Positions 1-10,754 of a stretch of 64,000 nt of DNA are shown here, piece after piece (the first letter of the stretch is position 1; each line of letters opens with the position of its first letter). This DNA comes from Marasmius tenuissimus (lineage: Eukaryota; Basidiomycota; Agaricomycetes; Agaricales; Marasmiaceae), in the NCBI GenBank assembly GCA_029532415.1, contig JAQOTA010000022.1:496001-560000 (forward strand), in the 5' to 3' direction. The notes under the pieces were generated by a model, which was not told where the DNA came from, searched no databases, and was given only the letters and a program-made list of their open reading frames with translations. A program made the position numbers and the translations under genes.

Positions 1-2284
1 CGAATCCCACCCATTCAAGATCCTCTCACAGCAATCACTAATGTTTACGGAGACAGATTGGAAGCTGGGGTCGGCAATCGCGACTCAACTTATCGCTTCC
101 CCCCCCTCCCCGAGTCTTTAACTTTCGATGGTCTAGTCAGGTATCGATTATCGGTGGCGGTCAGCATGCACAGTCACCTCACAAATCAGGTGCGGACTCT
201 GTGACGATAAAACGAGGTAAAAAAGAATGGGTAACGTCGATAGTGAGATTCACGATCGGCCCGCGAGACTTAGCTCGCCCCACCTGTGGAAGGTTCATCC
301 AGAACGTGTACTAAGTACGAATCCGAGGGTCCAGGTGTCAGGCATGTTCAGATTCCGATCGATTTACCGGCCACGGGCACAGTTTATGCAGCCCATACCA
401 CTGCTTTGCTGGTCCCGGGACTTCCAGAGTTTATTACGAATAAGATATCAACGGGGACTAGTAGCGGATACCTTCAGAAGTACACATACATCCTATACAT
501 TACAGGTGACTAAATGCAACATATAGCAAGCATACAGCAGAATAGAGGACGAAAGCATGGAAGCGCAAAATGATTCTTGTACTCTCCCCTACTTCACCGG
601 GAATGATCAATATAGAAGTGTAGACCATCTTACGAAAGCCAAGATAGCCTCGAGGTACGAGCACAAACAAGACGCGCACATCAGCGAGTACGAGGGTGTC
701 CAGGGGTGTCCCAGTGAATCCCAGGACCCCCGAATATACCAATATACCCTAAAAATGTCTGCGCCGCAGGCGGGTGAAAATTTCGATTTTTGGGCGAGGT
801 ATATGACATGAAACGGATGACTTTTGCTACTTTTTTGACCCAAAGTCTGATCCAATGGCAATTGTGAGGGAAAGCGCGGATGACTTTTGACCGGTGGGTC
901 GGTACATATGAGATAGATACGGATGAAAAAACACGGAGGGAGGCTCGAACGCCGACCTCATTGTAAGGACCTCCGACCTGCCTCCGACCTACACACACTG
1001 CAAACCGCTACACCAAATCATATCTATTATCTGCCCACTGAACGCTACATTGTCTACAAGAGCTAATGCCATTCATCGAGCACTCAAACAGGCCTGAACT
1101 GTGATCAAGCAGCTCCCGAAAACCATCAAAGAGCCTCAGAGCTAGTTAGAGAACAGTATATCTACCTTATACCGTCGATCATGCTGCCGAGGAGTAGCGC
1201 CATCGGGGAGAAAACGAGATTTTTCAGCGGGTTTTGGGCGAAATTTTCAATTTCAAGTTTTCCTATGTTACATGTATGGTGCGCGGGGCGGATGAAAATT
1301 TGACCCCAGGCAGGTGTGGGCCAAAAACGGATGAAAAAGTAGGCCCTGGGATCAGACATCCGGTCCCTGAATCTCGGATGCGAATTAATACCATAAAGCG
1401 CTACTTTGGACGGGATCACGGATTAGGAACTCAACGCGGGACTGAACAGCACCCAGCAGCGATCTTTTGGCGTCCTGAGTCGATTCCCGCGAGCTCAATT
1501 TGGACACTCCTGGACCTACCTTTGTGTATGAACGAGGAGACTTCCATTCCTACATGTACATGCGACCCTTGTGATAGTATCCCCAAGGACACGATCAAGC
1601 GCTCGTCACTTTGAGAAAGCCGGTTCACTCTTTCGGTCGTGAGCATTAGGATGTATTTTACTTTGGAATGCTTGGAACGAGTACAAATACGCCCTAATCG
1701 ATACATTTGAGCATTGGAATCGTTGTGATAGCCACACAGCTGGAACTCGGAGTCACTGTCATGACTCATTAACATTATCAATGTCCCGGTCACGAGCGCT
1801 GAGGACGGCCGATGGCCGACAAGCGGCGGGTACAAACCGTCTGCCCGTCTGCCCGTCTCACCGCTCACAGGCATCGGGGTCAGCTTCTTTGCTGAGTTGG
1901 TAACGTCCAGCAGCCTCGATGAATGGGCATTCCGGCAGGCCGAGGAGGCTTTGCCGAGCGGGGGGTGGCTGACAATTGATTAAGTCAGAATCCGAACATC
2001 CGAGCATGTGTAGAAACAAACCATGATAAGACGGTTTGTTAACTTGCTGTAGACTCCCTGATCCACACACTCCCTCTCGTATGCAAGAGCACGGCAACAA
2101 GAAATCGCCAGAGTGCCGAACAGATCGAGGCAGAGGCAAAGATTTCAGCCCAAATTAATTCGGTGCCTACAGCTTGATTCTGGTCGGGGACTGGTATGAC
2201 CCCATAATCGATTGCTAGCAGAACCTCAATAAAAGACGTTACAGTAATCTCAATGAAAAATCATACCTCCCTCCGTACCACAAC
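1..2284. other. gene-poor region
   Basis: No convincing protein-coding gene is visible; the open frames are short and none joins into a plausible spliced model. The stretch holds related short segments with a GCGGATGAAAA-like core near 765-830, 880-925 and 1285-1345, next to the tRNA-like element at about 930-1022. This looks like decayed repeat DNA. Confidence 0.5.
930..1022 (-). repeat. tRNA-like (SINE-like) element
   Basis: Read on the minus strand this contains TGGTGTAGCGG, a good match to a Pol III A box, and about 60 nt later GGCGTTCGAGCC, a good B box, followed by a run of T. The part between is too long and carries a duplicated GGTCGGAGG, and the anticodon arm does not fold properly (no T before the anticodon). 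A tRNA-derived SINE head is more likely than a working tRNA gene. The ATGAGGTC-GTTCGAG core recurs in the alpha/beta intergenic regions. Confidence 0.45.
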
Positions 2285-3297
2285 ATGGGATCGAAGGAAA
2301 ATGACTTGTGAGTCGCGTTTTGGCCAGGCAACGGCAAACTTTCACTTGCATGTACTTCCGCTGACCTATTCGAACTCTAGGGCTCAGACGCACGGGGACG
2401 ACGTTCTCGAGAACCTTTACCGGCAAGTCGCAGAGGACTCTGACCTTGCCTCCACTGCTTCTTGGGTACCAATTTTTGGACGGGACCTCTCAACCTTGGC
2501 GTGAATTTTCCTGCCTCAACTGCTACCCTGTCATGTTGTGCTCACCATCGTGTTCAACTACACCCACAGAGCCTTATTCAATGCACTCGAAGATGTCTCG
2601 AATAGCACGCCGACTACCGACGACGTCCCAGCAACTCCAAGCCAAACATTTCTCTTTTCACAGGGCTACACGCTTTCCGTCGACGACCCAACGCCCCTAC
2701 CACTGGACCAAACCCGGGATGTGAACATTCCTCAAGTAAACTTCGACCACACTCTTGACAAGTACAAGTCAGTTATATTCATTTTTGAAGCTGATATCAA
2801 AGTCTTTGACGCACACATTTCGATCTCTCACGTAGTCCCGATACAACTGCAAGTTTAAGCCATAATCGCCACAATCATGCGCGCCCCGAAAGTCTGCCGG
2901 CGCCAATCATCCCAAACAACGACAGCGACAGGGCTTCTTCCGTCCATACCACTGGCAGTGGCCCGAGCCGTCTTGTAGGGTCTCCCGCGGTAACAAAAGC
3001 GGCAATGGCTCGTCGACGAGTCCCTCCCCGCTACTTCTGTGGGATGCCGGGATGTTCCTCTCGCTTCACAACAAGACACAATCTGCAATGTAAGCCCTCA
3101 TCTTTCACCAGTTGACGAGTTTCTTTACTCACTGCAGACGGATGACAGATCACATTCGAGTACATAAGGGGGAGCGACCCTTCGGTTGCGATCGATGTGG
3201 AGATGCCTTTTATTCACGCGCGGACCTCAAAAGACATCAGCGTCCAGATCGAAAGCAGCCATGCTGGGTGGGCGGGTCGGAGATGTCTGAAGTCTGA
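2285..3297 (+). CDS. two-finger C2H2 zinc-finger protein
   Basis: Five exons (2285-2307, 2381-2500, 2570-2767, 2836-3089, 3149-3297) join in frame to 247 aa. The first exon is only eight codons, beginning ATGGGATCG. The last two exons build two C2H2 fingers at the C-terminus: the first has C-x4-C-x12-H-x3-H spacing and spans the last intron, the second (CDRCGDAF...LKRH) lies in the last exon. The rest is Ser/Thr/Pro-rich and without known domains. Proteins of this layout are usually DNA-binding transcription factors in the nucleus; that role is inferred. The exon structure is independently supported by a paralogue on the minus strand at 9.7-10.75 kb with the same four intron positions. Confidence 0.75.
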
Positions 3298-4333
3298 GCG
3301 AAGCAGAAGCTGGATATAGTTGTCAGGGAGCGTACCTGGTTGCCTCTTCAGGGGGGTGTCGTTCGTTTCTTTCTCCAACGGTTCAAGCGCTTTCGGACTC
3401 TAATGATAAAGGTCATAGGATTTATGTGTATATGTGTGGTTCGAGAATGTTGTCCTCATCGACTTCGAGTAGGAAGTCTTCACAAAAGAATACCCAGGTA
3501 GTGTAGATTTGAACGTGAAAGTTTCCAGGTGACTTGCGAAAGAGTTTCAATCAGCATCAAATCAGCACAGCTCATCCCGCGATTCTCGTGATCGACTTAC
3601 AATTTTTCTCGTTAGAATCCACCCTATGCGCACACATGAGACCTCTCGTGATATCCCGCTGGTGCTCGCAACGTTCCCATAGGAGATAAAACAGCGTCCT
3701 TGATATATCATCGAACTTGAAGATAGCATGAGTTCGGGTAGGATTCGAACATCCACATCATACAAGCTCATTACGAGCGGTATGGTGTAAGATCTCTTCA
3801 AGTTCCGGTTTCACCAAGTCCGAGTTCGACTTTGTGATTTACGAAGGAGGAGTGCCATCCAGGTACGAACATGAGGGGAAAGGAGAAGTTCAAGCGCTGT
3901 CCTGGGTCCAAATAATTGAGAGACCGGCCGGTGTCCAGATCCCGGTCCGAACCTCCCTGCGCCTTGCGCATGGACCACGGCGTACGTCATGCGCACCTAC
4001 AAAGACCCACAAGCTTCCACTCGCCCAATTTCTTGGTAAATAGAATCGACCTATTCTTTAACTCTGGTGCCCACAGTACACACTACACACACTACAAATC
4101 CTATATGATAACATTGGGTGAGAATAGAATGTACTTGATTGTGAATTGTAACGATACATATATACAGTCGGTGGTTCGTTGAGTGGTGGAAGGTACTTGA
4201 AGGCAGGAAGGTGGGTGCGGGGACTTGTGCGGGGGGAAGAAAATCGATAGCAAGTGAAAGCAATCGTTCAAAAGCATCGTTAATGATATCCATAAGATGA
4301 TAGAAAGAGAAGAAGAAAAGCATTGGTCAAACT
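3298..4333. other. intergenic, no gene seen
   Basis: No supported gene. Minus-strand GTTCGAATCC at about 3735-3750 is a perfect B-box-like string but has no clear A box. The 3' side will include the 3' UTR of the DUF6699 gene. Confidence 0.4.
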
Positions 4334-6265
4334 CTAAGCCCCGCTCTCCGTCGCGGTCCTCGTCGATCCCTGCGACGGCGCTCTCGACACCGAAGGTACA
4401 CCCCCCGGAGCGGGCGTAGGCGGTTGCACGAATATATTCCCACCATCCGAAGCTCTGCTCCTCCTCCTTTCACGCCTCGCCTCTGCCGCAGACGGCGTGT
4501 TCAACGTAGGAACTGTCGCCGTAATGTCCGCCCTCGCTCTCTCCTGCTCCTCCCTCTCCTTCGCCGCCTCCTCCCTCGTCATCGGCCTTCTCCTGACGCA
4601 CAGCAACTCAAACGTACACGGATTATCCGCGGGTAGATCATCCTCCGGCAGTCGGTCATCAGGATCGTTATTGAACGTTCCCCCTCTACCGAACCCACAC
4701 ACCCTCCTAATGGTATGTTCCGCCCCTCCCCCACCCCCGCCTCCAATAGCCCTCACGCCACCGAAATAAACGTCAATCCCCATCCAATCCAACCTCCTCA
4801 ACCCGTCTCCCAACCCGCCACCCGGTACACCTTGCGTCCGCGAACGATTATGTCGATACGCATGCGCCACAACCTTCCGTAGAGGCGAATCCGCAGGAAA
4901 GACGTTAAACTCTTTCCCACCCGACATTTGATAGAGGGATACATATATCCCATCAATAACATCCCCGCACGTAACGCCAATATCGGGCTTCGAAGCGTTG
5001 ATGTCAATCATGAACGGGAGTGGCGTTTGGAGTTGTTCCTGTGTTAGGAATTGAGGATCTTGGTGATGGTGATGTTGGTTTGCGTGAATGGATGAGGCGG
5101 CGTTACGGAGGGACATTGTAGAGACGGATGGGCAGAGGGTTAGTTTTGTTACGCGGGGGAATGTGGCTGGTTCGTTGCGACCTGTGTGCCAGGATACGTG
5201 GTCTGCGTCGCCGGAGCGTTGACACATGTTGGAGGGGAAGAGCATCGACCATTTCAGGAAAGGTTGGTCAGAATCGGGCTGGGAAGGAGCGAGGAGGGGG
5301 TTTATTTGGAGTTTGACGTTGAGAATTTGGGTGAGAAAGGGTTCTAGTACTGTTCCGTCTAGAAGGGGGAGATTAGTCAAGAAGATAACGAGTTTTGTGC
5401 GTGTGTGGAACGTACAATGTGCACCAGCAGACCAATGACTGATCTGATCCATTCCTTGCTCTGCAGCTCTCCCTAGTGGCCCACCAGGTCCTCCTGCTGC
5501 CGCTGCTGGAGGTGGCGGTCCTCCGGGCAAAGCACCCTGCATCGCACTCATATCATACATCCCCCCCATCCCCCCCATCCCAGGGAACATTCCCATTCCT
5601 CCGTACCCGCCATACATCCATGCCTGTGGGCCCTGCTGAGGTGGTGGTGGTGGTGGTGGTTGAGGAGGAGGGGCTTGGTGCTGTTGTGGCCCATGCCCAT
5701 GTCCATGTCCGTGAGGGGGTAAAGGTGCTCCACCACCATGATACGGCGTATGTCCCGGATGCAACGGAGGCAATGGCCAAGCACCCGGGGCATAAGGCGT
5801 CCCCATCATCGCCATTGGTGGTACAAAAGGCGACGCTCCCCCATACGGTCCCCCAAATGCAGCTGGATGAGGATACCCTCCAAACGGTGGCATAGCTGCT
5901 GGTGCTTGATACGGTGTTCCGTACGGCCCTGCTCCTGGTGGGGCTCCTGGGGGCCAATTCATACTCGAATTCGGTAACTCGTGATGGGGAGATCGAAGCG
6001 GTGTAGTGCTGTGAGAGCTAGGTGTAGGTGGTAGACCGACTGGGTATCCCGTGTAATCGCTGCTGAGGCCTCCTGGTATCGTTGATGGGTATTCGTTTGG
6101 TGAATGCCCCGGTATGTAACCTGTGTTCGATTCTGTTCGAGGTGAATAGGGCAGCTGCCCTGAGGAATGGCGGGGTGTGCCTATGCCTGGTCGTGATGAT
6201 AGGCCTCCTGCTGGAGAAGGAGTGCCCAGAGGTGGGATGAATGGTGTCCCTGCTTGATCTGACAT
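4334..6265 (-). CDS. DUF6699 domain protein with proline-rich N-terminus
   Basis: Two exons (5416-6265 and 4334-5358) give 624 aa. The 57-nt intron 5359-5415 is a multiple of three without a stop, so it also reads through in the raw frame, but it has clean GTACGT...CTTCTAG ends and interrupts the start of the domain. Residues about 1-270 are Pro/Gly-rich with a His-Gly run. The C-terminal half has the DUF6699 pattern: INPLL start, a KWSMLFP strand, PATFPRVTKLTL, VTCGDVIDGIY, and a final LDWMGIDVYFGGVRA to TFELLC. DUF6699 is common in agaricomycetes and has no known function. Glycine and histidine runs interrupt the domain. A scrambled fragment of a relative lies at 51.65-51.80 kb. Confidence 0.85.
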   Translation of the reverse strand: MSDQAGTPFIPPLGTPSPAGGLSSRPGIGTPRHSSGQLPYSPRTESNTGYIPGHSPNEYPSTIPGGLSSDYTGYPVGLPPTPSSHSTTPLRSPHHELPNSSMNWPPGAPPGAGPYGTPYQAPAAMPPFGGYPHPAAFGGPYGGASPFVPPMAMMGTPYAPGAWPLPPLHPGHTPYHGGGAPLPPHGHGHGHGPQQHQAPPPQPPPPPPPQQGPQAWMYGGYGGMGMFPGMGGMGGMYDMSAMQGALPGGPPPPAAAAGGPGGPLGRAAEQGMDQISHWSAGAHCTFHTRTKLVIFLTNLPLLDGTVLEPFLTQILNVKLQINPLLAPSQPDSDQPFLKWSMLFPSNMCQRSGDADHVSWHTGRNEPATFPRVTKLTLCPSVSTMSLRNAASSIHANQHHHHQDPQFLTQEQLQTPLPFMIDINASKPDIGVTCGDVIDGIYVSLYQMSGGKEFNVFPADSPLRKVVAHAYRHNRSRTQGVPGGGLGDGLRRLDWMGIDVYFGGVRAIGGGGGGGAEHTIRRVCGFGRGGTFNNDPDDRLPEDDLPADNPCTFELLCVRRRPMTREEAAKEREEQERARADITATVPTLNTPSAAEARRERRRSRASDGGNIFVQPPTPAPGGVPSVSRAPSQGSTRTATESGA

Positions 6266-9200
6266 CTTTTCGGGTATTATTCGAGTTCGTTATATCGTAT
6301 GCAGTTAGTTGCCTAATGCCTAATCAAGTCTAGTCGAGTCGAGTCAGCAAAGAGTCATCGAACACACATTACAGACAAAAAGGGTAAGAGAATCAGAAGA
6401 AGTAAGAAGGACTATTGTTCTCTCGAGTACTCACCTAAGTAGAAGCTTCAGCTATGAAGAGGTCAAGATCATGATCGATGAGCGAAATGAGGACGTTGGT
6501 CAATTATGTACTCACACCGCGCCTCGCTGAGAACACGTTTTTTCGATGTGAACTTTGTCATTCATTGACATTTCGACATCTTACAAATATGGGCGAATTT
6601 GTACAAGTCCCTTCCTTTTCCTTCAACTGCAACCTTGTCCACAAACACAAATTACCGCCTATGTAACCAAGCCTGGGTCTCTTCGTAAAATTCGCGGTAT
6701 CTAGGAGAACATGGCTTCACATCGCATCGCAGAGTCCAAAAGAATGACATCTAGTAGATGACATACTTTTAGTACGGTTACGTCTGTGCGCTCATTCACA
6801 TCATTGATTAGTACTTACTAGGAGCTCGTTTCACGCCCAGAAAACGCACGAATGCGACCTCAAATGATCCCATAGTGACACTATCAAGACCCGTAAGCTC
6901 CCCCTCCCTCTCGAGCTTCAGTGAATCACCAATTTCTCTGCCAATGGAGTACCACTGGGGTCGGTATATTCCAGCGCAGGAGCTCGTATGCCCACGCGGC
7001 CACACCTAATCCACTTCTCTGCCATACTGGTGTCCGAATACAAACCAAAAATCTCCTCCGTAACTCCCACCTCGAGCGGAGACTCAACCTCGAAGTTCTT
7101 GTTAGGATGGATGTGATGTACAACTTCGAACAGAAAAAGCGGGTTTTCCGTAGCCCAGGCCAACCATTGGCAGATGTGATGCAAGCCATATCGAGTTTGC
7201 GAGGGTGTCCGAGATCCCAGGTGGGAGACCGAATACTCGAGAGACCTAACTTCGAAGCGTTTGCTTAACGGGGTGTACACAGGACTAGAGAACATATTGG
7301 ACACCCCGACTTCGTCATGACCAGCCAGATTCTAAGCTTCGGAGCTTTATCAGCTTAGGACTGAGATTCCGGGTGGGAATCTGGAAAGTTTTGGGTTTTG
7401 GGTTTACAAGAATGTCTACGCGCACGCTCCGGTGCGGACTCGGAGGAAGGAGTTAGGAACACCAAGTCATGTTATCGAGAGTCTCAGGGTGGCCAAATCA
7501 TGGAGACACGACGCGCCTCGCCCTGGGACATAACCTTTCATCTCTTTTCGGTCATGTTAATTTGGACAACGGCATCTAAACCTCTGATCCCCAGCGGTCG
7601 ATTAAAGGGTCCGGCTGGTCACATTGATTGACCGGGCTTCTTTTGGGCGGTTGACTGGGGTAAACCACCGGAAGCCAGCGCGTCGGACAATAAGTATCCA
7701 GAGCGCCAACACCCAACACCCGGCCATACTCAGACGGTTTCGCAAGATCCAGAAATATCTAACGAATCGCAAGAATGCGCTCATTAAGTCATATTCCAGG
7801 CTTTTTCGGTCCAGGCTCCCGACTCACCCGAGGGTGCAAGTAACAACAGGAAGGTCGTTCCGCGGTTTTTTGTACCTCGCGAGAACACTCAATGCTCTTA
7901 AACAATAGGTCAAAGGAGACTTTATTTTACTGGATACTGAAGTCAACTACTAGAAACAAAAGAGAGACTCATAGAGGTGGATAACGTATCATGATTGGCT
8001 TTCATTTCGCTCAGTCTTTGATATTCAGAAGCGTAGCGGGCATGGTCGCTTTCGATCTGGGTGTTGGTGTCGTCTGAGGTCTGTGCGTGAATAGAAGCGA
8101 CGTCCACATCGATCGCATTCAAAGGGTCTCTCCTGCTTATGCACACGACTGTGATCTGCCATTTACATCTCGAAAAGCCCTCCCTGTGAATTAGCATTAT
8201 TTAGCGGTAATTTGCATGAAATAGTTATAACCGCAGACGATTGCGTCCCAGCGTGATTTAATGTTAATTAGCCTGAAAGCCCGTGAATTCAATACCCCCC
8301 CGAAGCACACAAAAAGCAATTAGTGTGAATTCACGACATTTAAGAAAGCCGAAACACGACAGCACTAGTGGGTTGTAAAATGAAATTATTTCGGGTGAGT
8401 TATCTATTACAACAGGTTGGACTATGTATTCCAGCTACGCATTTGAGCTAAGTGGATCCTAAGAACAGGTGTGGTCACCATAAACATCATATCAAGAGAT
8501 CAACTGGAAGTCCTCAGCATATCTGCAACATCAAACACGGCCCATATGCCAACCAACTTGAACCGAGGCTGCAAGGCTCACCGTGTACCAGCGCTCGACA
8601 TCAATCTGCATGGGTTCCATGTCAGCGAGGGCCGAGAGAATGCGAGATAGAATAGAACTCACCTGTGGCCTGATTATTTGGACCGGGATGGATTAACAAC
8701 ATCAAAACCAGTGCGCACCTTGGTTAATTGGTCAGATATATGCCACGATTGGGACAGACCTACGTATAACACCAACCCGCCCAAAAATCGGTCCAGAATC
8801 CATCAATAGTATCCCGCCAGAAAGAGTTGAATAGGCTGTCTCGTCTAGTTGGAATTGGGAATTCGAGTTGTAAACGGGCCGGGAAGGTCAAAGTTTTGAA
8901 GCTTGAAGCTTGACTCTTAACATGTCTGATATTGTGCGATCAGTGAGACGGGTCAGGTCACGAAGGTATGTTGTATTCAACTGGGACACTTGAAAGAGAG
9001 TGATTGTGCGCCTCGAATACCACAATATCCAGAATACGGTGTGATCTTGTATGTTGTGTGAAGTATTGTTGTCAAGCGTTGAAAAAACAGCTAGGCGCCG
9101 CGGTGAGCATTAGATAGCGCAGTCTTGACGGATTCGAGAAAAAAAAAGCGGTAACAACATGGGGGGAAGAAAGAAAGGATGCATCGGGATTCGGTTTGCC

Positions 9201-9638
9201 TGCAGATCCGCGTAGCGCACGGCTGCCGCTCTGGGATCGGCCCGCTCAATCAATTGACCACCCACGGGCTCCGACGACAAATCGGCAGTCAGACAGCCTT
9301 TAAACGTGTCCCGTCGTCGTGAGTCTAAGTATACAAGCCCACCCTCAGTAAGTAGCTTCAGAGGGCTTGTAGTAATAGTGGCCATTGTATGCATTTCAAA
9401 TGTACTTTGTAGTACAAGTACTATAGGCCCACGCTCGTGTCTACTGAAAGCATCACGAAGACTATGAGTAGAGTGATAGACTTTTGCTAGTAATTTGGCC
9501 TGACAAGTACTATCAGGTTCAATAGTTCAGAGGACCATCAATTAGTGCTAATTACTGACTGGACCTGCTGAGCGGGCAGATTACTGTGAAATATCAGTAA
9601 TTGATGCTAATTATTGCTGATTAGCAAAGTAGGTTTTT
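6266..9638. other. gene-poor, AT-rich repeat fragments
   Basis: The first 200 bases are probably the 5' UTR and promoter of the DUF6699 gene. No credible gene follows. Short A/T-rich words of the form TTAATTAGC / GCTAATTA recur near 8190-8340 and 9530-9630, suggesting decayed mobile DNA. Minus-strand open frames near 6.9-7.3 and 7.9-8.2 kb have no recognisable domain and no supporting splice structure. Confidence 0.4.
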
Positions 9639-10754
9639 TCAGATGTATTCGTGAGTAAAAGAAGAAAAAAGATCATGGGCCAACTGGTGGATGATGACCA
9701 GGACTATGACAGGCTTACATTGCAAGTTTTGGGTCGACGTGAACCCGTCGGATGAACATCCGGGGACGTCGCAGAAGTGACGGCAAGGTCTGGCGCGACG
9801 AGCCTTCGCCGCTTCCGTTACCGCGGGAGATCCCACTACAAAATGGCCAGTACCGGCATGACCGGAAGGGAAAGTAGCGTGAAAGCCAGATTCCGTCTTG
9901 GTGGGGTCATAGACCGCTCGGCTTGTCAGAAATCCAAGATCCGCGCTGTGGGCGTTATTATTCGAGTCGTTAGCGATGATTGGCGCCGAAGGAAGGAAGG
10001 GAGAGATTGTGTGATTGTAACCATCAAAGCTCAAACTGATAGGTATATCGAGACTGTGGGGGAGGAGGCTGTTATTAACAGTCTTGAATTCAGCTTTAGG
10101 ACCGATGCAACTCACTTGTAGTTGTTGGAAGCGCGGTCGAGTGTCGTTTGGTGCGAGGTCGCACCACAGGGTCCGTCAGATGCGGGTCCAACCGCAACTT
10201 GTAGATATTCGGGATGTCGTCGACTCCCTGTGAAATGGTCTGGCCAGTGTGAAGGCACTAGGTCGTTGATGGTCGACGCATAACTCTGATGCAATCCTGT
10301 GAAGGTGGTTTCGCTGCCGGGGCCATATAGGATCCCCGGAATCTGTGGGTCTTCTAGATCGACAAATAGTCGGTTTGAATATGCTGGGACATCGGTGGCG
10401 GTTGGCGTGTAGGCCGGGTTCAAGCTGTCTTCGAGTTCACTAAAGGGGTCTCTGTGTTGAATACAATAGTGAGCACAACAGGACGAGATGACAGGTGAGG
10501 CAAGAAAAATCACGTCGTGTGTAAGAGGACCGATCTAGTATCCTCCATTGGTACCATCGGACTCGTGGTGGAAGCAACGTTAGAGTCCTCTGCAACTTGC
10601 TGGTGGGGCGGACCACCGGGAACGTTGTTCTCTCGCGTATGGTAGCTATCGGGGTTTGGATGTCGGTGTGAAAGAACATGTAAGTGAAAGTCGGCAAGAT
10701 CTTCAAGAGATTGTCTGGAAACGCAACTTACAGGTTGCTTTTATCTAATTCCAT
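9639..10754 (-). pseudogene. C2H2 zinc-finger paralogue lacking its last finger exon
   Basis: Exons 10732-10754, 10514-10645, 10116-10451 and 9719-10053 splice in frame to 275 codons and match the gene at 2285-3297 exon for exon, including the eight-codon first exon, the NYK/KYK splice context and the SPAVT-AA motif before the finger. It keeps the first half of finger one (C-x4-C and the NLQ splice site with the same GTAAGC donor). Downstream, the intron homology fades at about 9650 and the exon with the rest of finger one and all of finger two is not found in the next 600 bases. Without it the frame reads into the intron and stops at 9639. The upstream exons are open, so loss looks recent or confined to the 3' end; a distant replacement exon cannot be excluded. 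Confidence 0.65.

Noticed and set aside
930..1022. Functional tRNA gene on the minus strand
   Set aside because: A and B boxes are good, but the anticodon arm lacks the invariant T, the middle is over-long with a duplicated nine-base word, and no proper acceptor stem was found.
7384..7415. Telomere-like GGGTTTTGGG
   Set aside because: Only one to two degenerate units; fungal telomeres would show many TTAGGG copies.
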